The notes beneath the pieces are model-generated. The model had not been told where the DNA came from, searched no databases, and saw only the letters and a list, made by a program, of their open reading frames with translations. Shown piece by piece: positions 5,738-9,832 of a stretch of DNA of 9,832 nt. The DNA comes from an uncultured Actinomycetes bacterium. GTDB lineage: Bacteria > Actinomycetota > Aquicultoria > CAJVYJ01. The position numbers were made by a program, and so were the translations under genes. Where the stretch lies: assembly GCA_913009475.1 (NCBI GenBank), contig CAJVYJ010000060.1, forward strand, positions 1 to 9,832, written 5' to 3'. Positions within the stretch are counted from its first letter, which is position 1. Each line of letters opens with the position of its first letter.

Positions 5738-5766
5738 TTTTCCCTCGGATAACACTGAAGGGAAAA
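5738..5766 (-). terminator. Possible weak terminator of the DUF3866 gene
   Basis: TTTTCCCT (5738-5745) and AGGGAAAA (5759-5766) form an 8-bp stem with a 13-nt loop, starting 18 nt past the DUF3866 stop. On the minus strand the stem is followed by CTCC and then five T. The stem is AT-rich and the T-run is displaced, so termination would be inefficient. Confidence 0.4.
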
Positions 5767-5783
5767 ATTATCGATGGCTAGAA

Positions 5784-6908
5784 TTAACTATTGTTTATTT
5801 CTCTACCGCTATTACCCAATATACCCGCGGCATACTTGCCGGCAGCAGTGGCAGCCATAAAAAACTCCGGTTCTTCTTCGAGAGAGCGCCCCATAGTAGT
5901 GACACCATTTTTTGCCGACGCCAACAGTGCTAAGGCGTCAATAGCTTCAAGCTCCTCCAGCTGATGAAGATCGGTCAGTCCGGCACTAGTAATCTGTTTT
6001 AAGACAAGCTCTCTTTTTTTTGTCGCTATTTTCGGTAGGACCATAATCGCTGGTGCCAGGGCGGCAACTTTAAGAGCGGTAATGGTATGATGACTGAGCC
6101 CATAATGTCGAGGGCGGGTCTCCTGAAAACTTAACCGTAGAAGAGCAATCGGACAGCCGCCTAAAGAAGCAACAGCATTTATTATCTGGCCCTGTTCAAT
6201 ACCAGTATAACCCAGCGATGTACCAGTGCCGACTATACCCGGCCCCATTATAACAACAGCAATATCCGCCTTAGCCACCGCTTTCGCCGCTTGTAAGCCG
6301 CTGTAGATATTGACCGCCTCAATGTCTCCGCCGAAAGCCTGACCGATAGTGACGGTTTTCTCCAATAACCCCCGCTCTTTTAGCTCAGCTACGGTTCGGC
6401 TATAAGTAATAGGCAACGCCGCTCCGTCCGTCATTATATAAGCGATGGATGCCTGGGGCATTTCATCCTTGATGCCGGCCACCACGGCGTAAAGCTGGCT
6501 GTGTAGGCTGCCGGCAATAACCGGCATCCCAGCCAAGCCCACCGATTCTTTCATAATTTGGTGATTCGAGCTGTCAGGTTCTTCAACAGAGAGGCAAGCA
6601 AATTGCCACGGAGTATAACGAAGTTTCATTATGTGACCGCCGCACCTCTCATTAGCGGTGAATTCACCGTTCTTTAAGTTCCAGATTACAAAATCACTCC
6701 CACCGGAACCTAGGCGTAAATCGCTGGCCAAAGTATTAATTATAACGTTGTCGCCAACCGCTATCTCTCCGGTCAAGTCATTATAATTAATAACATCGCG
6801 CGTATCACCGTCAATAACAACAATGGCCTTAGTCAGCGCAGATTTACTACTTGTAATCTCCTTGATTCTGCCTTTTTTAAATGAAACCCGCAAATCTTCT
6901 CTTCTCAA
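5784..6908 (-). CDS. DUF3866 family protein of unknown function
   Basis: A 374-residue protein of the DUF3866 family, found near nudF and pyrG in Gram-positive-type genomes and without assigned biochemistry. An N-terminal beta-rich part (about 8-80, KKGRIKEI and then GEIAVGDNVIINTLA) looks like a small barrel. The main part has alternating helix/strand units and conserved Gly-rich and polar motifs: VVIMGPGIVGTGTSLGYTGIEQG (about 217-239), LRLSFQETRPRHYGLSHHT (about 257-275) with several His and Arg, and VTTMGRSLEEEPEFF (about 335-349). These look like a small-molecule or metal site, which is inference. The frame opens with TTG right after an in-frame TAG. A second TTG five codons on (6893) gives a start closer to the usual family N-terminus; neither has a strong Shine-Dalgarno. 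No signal peptide or membrane helix is evident. Confidence 0.85.
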   Translation of the reverse strand: MRREDLRVSFKKGRIKEITSSKSALTKAIVVIDGDTRDVINYNDLTGEIAVGDNVIINTLASDLRLGSGGSDFVIWNLKNGEFTANERCGGHIMKLRYTPWQFACLSVEEPDSSNHQIMKESVGLAGMPVIAGSLHSQLYAVVAGIKDEMPQASIAYIMTDGAALPITYSRTVAELKERGLLEKTVTIGQAFGGDIEAVNIYSGLQAAKAVAKADIAVVIMGPGIVGTGTSLGYTGIEQGQIINAVASLGGCPIALLRLSFQETRPRHYGLSHHTITALKVAALAPAIMVLPKIATKKRELVLKQITSAGLTDLHQLEELEAIDALALLASAKNGVTTMGRSLEEEPEFFMAATAAGKYAAGILGNSGREINNS

Positions 6909-7061
6909 CTATTGGATGGTTCTATTAACCACTATATATATTTATTCCATAAAAAAAGTTTTTTGTCATCTCAGACTGATAAGAGTAATGCAACACCTTA
7001 TGCTCTTGCGTTTTTATCCGTACCCCGGTCACCCACATAACCCATCCGTCATTACAAATTG
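6909..7061. other. Gap between the PepT-like and DUF3866 genes
   Basis: In this 153-bp stretch I find no clear terminator. A short A/T hairpin (AAAAAAC against TTTTTT, near 6952-6966) is too AT-only to judge. Transcription may continue from the peptidase into the DUF3866 gene, or the AT-rich part at 6925-6960 may hold a promoter, but no good -35/-10 pair is seen. Confidence 0.35.
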
Positions 7062-8210
7062 TCAAGATTGAAGATCTGACCCCTTTTGAACGGTTTCGAC
7101 AATGGCAATGGCTAATTTTGCCGCTCTTTCCAGCTCGGCGATAGAGATGCTCTCCCGGGTCGAATGAGGCTGGAGATAACCGACCCCCAACCCGACCGCG
7201 GTCAAACCGCGGACGTTATAAACATTGGTGTCGGCCCCACCGCCGGTAGCCTCCAATACCGCGTCTAAGCCGATATTCGCGACGGCGTTCTGAACTATCT
7301 TTACTATCCAATCATCAGCCGTTAAGTTAAAGCCGTCATATTCACGCTGAGCGTCAGCGATAACAGTCGCTCCCATCTTCTCGGCATGGGTTCTAAGATT
7401 ATCCAATATCGAGTCCGTTTGCGCCTTTAATTTGCTCGCGTCCAAGCTGCGAGCCTCCGCTTTGATATCGACTTTATCAGGTACAATATTGGACGCCCGT
7501 CCGCCGTTGATGACACCGACATTGGCGGTGGTTTCGTCGTCTATCCGACCTAAACTCATCGCGGCGATGGCCTTCGCAGCCGCAACAATGGCGTTGACGC
7601 CTGTCTCGGGGTTGACACCGGCGTGAGTCGACTTGCCCCGTACCGTAGCAATAATCGAATCCTGAAAGGGAGCGCGTACAGTTATATACCCGACCGGACT
7701 GGCGGAGTCAAATATAAAAGCATATTTGGATTTGATTTCAGAGATATCTAAATTTTTAGCTCCCAGCAGACCTTTTTCTTCAGCAACTGAAAAAATTACT
7801 TCAACAGGACCATGGGGAATATTGTCTTCGACAATACTGATTATCATCTCCAGCAGAGCCGCGACGCCCACCTTATCGTCGGCTCCCAGAACCGTGTTGG
7901 CGGCACTGGTTATAATACCGTCTTTTATCTGAGGTCGAATACCACGACCAGGCGCTACCGTGTCAAGATGAGCGCTGAACATAATCGAGGGGACCGACGC
8001 GTTACCGCTAAGAGATATAATTAAATTACCGGTATTCCCGCCGACTTTACCACCGACGTTGTCAATTTCAGTATTCAGTTCAGTGGTTGATAAACCTTTA
8101 AGTTTATCCAACAGATATTGGACTACGTTCTTCTCTTCGTAGGTAATACTGTCGATTTGCACAAGTTGAAGAAAATTTTCCAGTAGCCGTCGCGAGTTGA
8201 CCAAAACCAC
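7062..8210 (-). CDS. M20-family peptidase T-like metallopeptidase
   Basis: A 382-residue member of the M20 zinc peptidases, closest to the 'peptidase T-like' group of Gram-positive bacteria and likely a cytoplasmic amino- or tripeptidase. The di-zinc site is complete: His81 and Asp83 (FSAHLDTVAPG), bridging Asp111 (LGADDKVG), general base Glu144 and ligand Glu145 (SVAEEKGLLG), Asp168 (FIFDSASP) and His349 (GYLQPHSTRE). The lid/dimerisation domain (about 182-290) has GKSTHAGVNPETGVNAI with His196. GGGADTN (323-329) fits the C-terminal catalytic half. The start is ambiguous: GTG at 8210 has AAGG 6 nt upstream, while AGGAG at 8210-8214 would suit TTG at 8204, two codons later. It follows pyrG by 2 nt and is surely co-transcribed. 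Substrate specificity cannot be read from the sequence. Confidence 0.93.
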   Translation of the reverse strand: MVLVNSRRLLENFLQLVQIDSITYEEKNVVQYLLDKLKGLSTTELNTEIDNVGGKVGGNTGNLIISLSGNASVPSIMFSAHLDTVAPGRGIRPQIKDGIITSAANTVLGADDKVGVAALLEMIISIVEDNIPHGPVEVIFSVAEEKGLLGAKNLDISEIKSKYAFIFDSASPVGYITVRAPFQDSIIATVRGKSTHAGVNPETGVNAIVAAAKAIAAMSLGRIDDETTANVGVINGGRASNIVPDKVDIKAEARSLDASKLKAQTDSILDNLRTHAEKMGATVIADAQREYDGFNLTADDWIVKIVQNAVANIGLDAVLEATGGGADTNVYNVRGLTAVGLGVGYLQPHSTRESISIAELERAAKLAIAIVETVQKGSDLQS

Positions 8211-8212
8211 TC

Positions 8213-9832
8213 CTAGCCTTTGACGCTGAGAGAATGATCTTGGCTCTTTTGGCGCCGGAGAGCGGCGGTAATAAACCCATTAAATAACGGGTGCGGCCGG
8301 TCCGGCCTGGATTTAAATTCCGGATGAAATTGGCAGCCGACAAACCAGGGATGATTACTGAGCTCCACAATCTCCACTAATTCGCCGTCCGGGGACAAAC
8401 CGCTGCACTTTAAATTCTTTGCCTCCAGTTGTCGCCTAAAGCTATTATTAAATTCAAAACGATGCCGATGCCGCTCCTCGATTAAGTCGTTTTCGTAAGC
8501 CTCAGCCGCCTTGGTGCCGGGCTCAAGCCGGCATGGATAACTGCCCAGACGCATTGTGCCGCCTTTGTCGGCTACCCCCTGCTGCGACAACATTAAATCG
8601 ATTACCGGATAATCGGTATCAGAGTCAAATTCAGCGCTGTTGGCGCCCGCCATCTCCGCCACATTGCGCGCGAATTCGATTACCGCGCATTGCATCCCTA
8701 AACATATGCCTAAAAAGGGTATCTGTTGTTCACGGGCGTAAGTTATGGCTTCGATCTTGCCCTCGATTCCCCTGACGCCAAAACCACCGGGCACCAAGAT
8801 GCCGTCCACCGACGCCAGCTTAGCCTTGACATCCGATAAGCTTAAAGTCTCCGCGTCAACCCACGAAATCCTTACATTTGTACCATGATCAAAAGCGGCA
8901 TGTTTCAATGATTCCACCACGCTCAGGTAAGCGTCCGGCAATTGTACATATTTGCCGACCAGCGCAATCGTTATCTCTCCATGAGCTGCTTTTATCTTAT
9001 TTACAAGTGTCCGCCACTTGATAAGGTCGGACGGCCCACAATCGAGCTTAAGGTCGCGAATGATTATCTCATCAACACCTTCTTCGTGTAAGACCAGCGG
9101 CACTTCGTACAAATTATCTACATTAACAGCTGAGACAACCGCCTCCACGTCCAAATCGCAAAATAGACCTATCTTACTTTTTATGGCATCATCAATCGGA
9201 CGATCGCTTCGACAAACTATTATATCCGGTTGGATACCGATACTACGCAACTCTTTAACGCTATGTTGAGTCGGTTTTGTCTTTAACTCCGCGGAGGAAT
9301 CAAGGTAAGGTATCAGCGTAACATGGATATATAAGACGTTATCGCGGCCGACATCTTTGCGAAATTGGCGAATCGCCTCCAAGAACGGAAGGCTTTCAAT
9401 GTCGCCGACTGTCCCGCCCACCTCAGTAATTATCACGTCGGCACTATCGTCATCGGCTAAGCTAAGAATTCTCCCCTTTATCTCGTTGGTAACATGGGGA
9501 ATGACTTGAACGGTACCGCCCAAGAAATCGCCGCGGCGTTCTTTGGTAATCACGTTATGGTAAATCCGGCCCGTGGTGACATTATTGGCCTGGGAGGTGG
9601 TGATGCTTAAAAAGCGTTCGTAGTGGCCCAGGTCAAGGTCAGTTTCGGCACCGTCGTCGGTTACGAAGCATTCACCGTGTTCGTAGGGGTTCAGGGTACC
9701 CGGGTCGATGTTGATGTAGGGATCAAATTTTTGAATGGAAACGGAAAGCCCGCGTGCCTGCAGGAGTTTTCCCAGTGAGGCGGAGATGATTCCTTTTCCG
9801 AGCGAAGAGGTAACCCCTCCGGTTACGAAAAT
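8213..9832 (-). CDS. pyrG: CTP synthase, partial (start codon beyond the window edge)
   Basis: CTP synthase makes CTP from UTP, ATP and glutamine. 539 residues are visible; the frame is open to the last base and begins IFVTGGVTSSLGKG, so only about 4-6 N-terminal residues are missing. The synthetase domain (visible 1 to about 265) has the P-loop-like GGVTSSLGKG, DPYINIDPGT, the TDDGAETDLDLGHYERF Mg/UTP segment, and KERRGDFLGGTVQVIPH followed by TEVGGTVGDIES. The class I glutaminase domain (about 290-530) has PGGFGVRG, nucleophile Cys377 (GICLGMQ), and His503 and Glu505 (CQFHPEF). All catalytic residues are intact. An apparent internal Met start at 9553 is not real, because homology continues upstream to the edge. 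NPYEHGEC replaces the more common SPxQHGEV near the UTP site, a variant known in other phyla. The stop codon lies 2 nt before the peptidase start. Confidence 0.98.
   Translation of the reverse strand: MFVTGGVTSSLGKGIISASLGKLLQARGLSVSIQKFDPYINIDPGTLNPYEHGECFVTDDGAETDLDLGHYERFLSITTSQANNVTTGRIYHNVITKERRGDFLGGTVQVIPHVTNEIKGRILSLADDDSADVIITEVGGTVGDIESLPFLEAIRQFRKDVGRDNVLYIHVTLIPYLDSSAELKTKPTQHSVKELRSIGIQPDIIVCRSDRPIDDAIKSKIGLFCDLDVEAVVSAVNVDNLYEVPLVLHEEGVDEIIIRDLKLDCGPSDLIKWRTLVNKIKAAHGEITIALVGKYVQLPDAYLSVVESLKHAAFDHGTNVRISWVDAETLSLSDVKAKLASVDGILVPGGFGVRGIEGKIEAITYAREQQIPFLGICLGMQCAVIEFARNVAEMAGANSAEFDSDTDYPVIDLMLSQQGVADKGGTMRLGSYPCRLEPGTKAAEAYENDLIEERHRHRFEFNNSFRRQLEAKNLKCSGLSPDGELVEIVELSNHPWFVGCQFHPEFKSRPDRPHPLFNGFITAALRRQKSQDHSLSVKG

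Larger units (their letters stand above)
5515..5783. other. AT-rich intergenic stretch without a gene
   Basis: Between the TrpR-like promoter and the DUF3866 stop I see no convincing gene. The stretch holds an 11-bp tandem repeat (5573-5594), several AT-rich promoter-like hexamers on both strands without good partners, and a weak hairpin near the DUF3866 3' end (5738-5766). Confidence 0.5.

Noticed and set aside
5731..5776. AAGGAG followed by ATG on the plus strand as the start of a small gene
   Set aside because: The spacing is 37 nt, too long for initiation, and the frame reads antisense into the DUF3866 gene.
6823..7071. Plus-strand open frame of 82 codons covering the DUF3866 upstream gap
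   Set aside because: Its first third is antisense to DUF3866, it has no Shine-Dalgarno, and the composition resembles translated AT-rich spacer.
8104..8370. Minus-strand frame of 88 codons across the pyrG/peptidase junction
   Set aside because: It overlaps two certain genes in another frame and shows no family motif.
9553..9832. pyrG starting at the Met codon at 9553
   Set aside because: The frame stays open to the window edge and reads clear CTP synthase N-terminal motifs, so the start is outside the window.

Overview
The window carries eight protein genes and looks like the end of a draft or metagenomic contig. Its first 45 bases are Illumina adapter, so true genomic sequence starts at about base 46. 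The gene set suggests a Gram-positive-type bacterium of moderate GC, either Bacillota or a deep Actinomycetota lineage: a LytR-CpsA-Psr (LCP) wall-polymer ligase, a nudF-xerD-deoB run like the one around Bacillus ripX-drm, a DUF3866 protein, a PepT-like M20 peptidase, pyrG and a YerC/TrpR-like regulator. The assignment is inferred from gene content and order; there is no rRNA or other marker here to settle the phylum.

Layout. A small glycine-rich general-stress-type protein is on the minus strand (118-636), with a strong terminator after it and a possible sigma-B-like promoter before it. The LCP gene (857-1837) diverges from it and is the only plus-strand gene. It runs tail to tail into deoB, with the two stop codons abutting. 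Next comes a tight minus-strand operon, transcribed from about 4500 down to 1838: nudF (Nudix ADP-ribose pyrophosphatase), xerD (tyrosine recombinase, 4-bp overlap) and deoB (phosphopentomutase, 4-bp gap). At the other end is a second minus-strand set: pyrG (5' end cut by the window edge), the PepT-like peptidase (2-bp gap) and, after 153 bp, the DUF3866 gene.

Between the two operons, about 4480-5783, lies an AT-rich block with one gene: a TrpR/YerC-like DNA-binding protein of 178 residues, longer than usual for the family. It is the most unusual part of the window. The gene is bracketed by two perfect 44-bp palindromes. They share an identical 34-bp core, but their outermost 5 bp on each side differ between copies and still pair perfectly. 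The upstream palindrome starts where transcription would begin from a perfect extended -10 promoter; the downstream one lies 19 nt after the stop codon. This suggests a self-contained regulator cassette, with the palindromes serving as operators, RNA hairpins or mobility ends.

How the genes fit together: nudF releases ribose-5-phosphate from ADP-ribose, and DeoB interconverts ribose-1-phosphate and ribose-5-phosphate, so the two share a metabolite. PyrG makes CTP. XerD-type recombinases resolve chromosome dimers. Co-transcription of these housekeeping genes appears to be by conserved position rather than by a single pathway.
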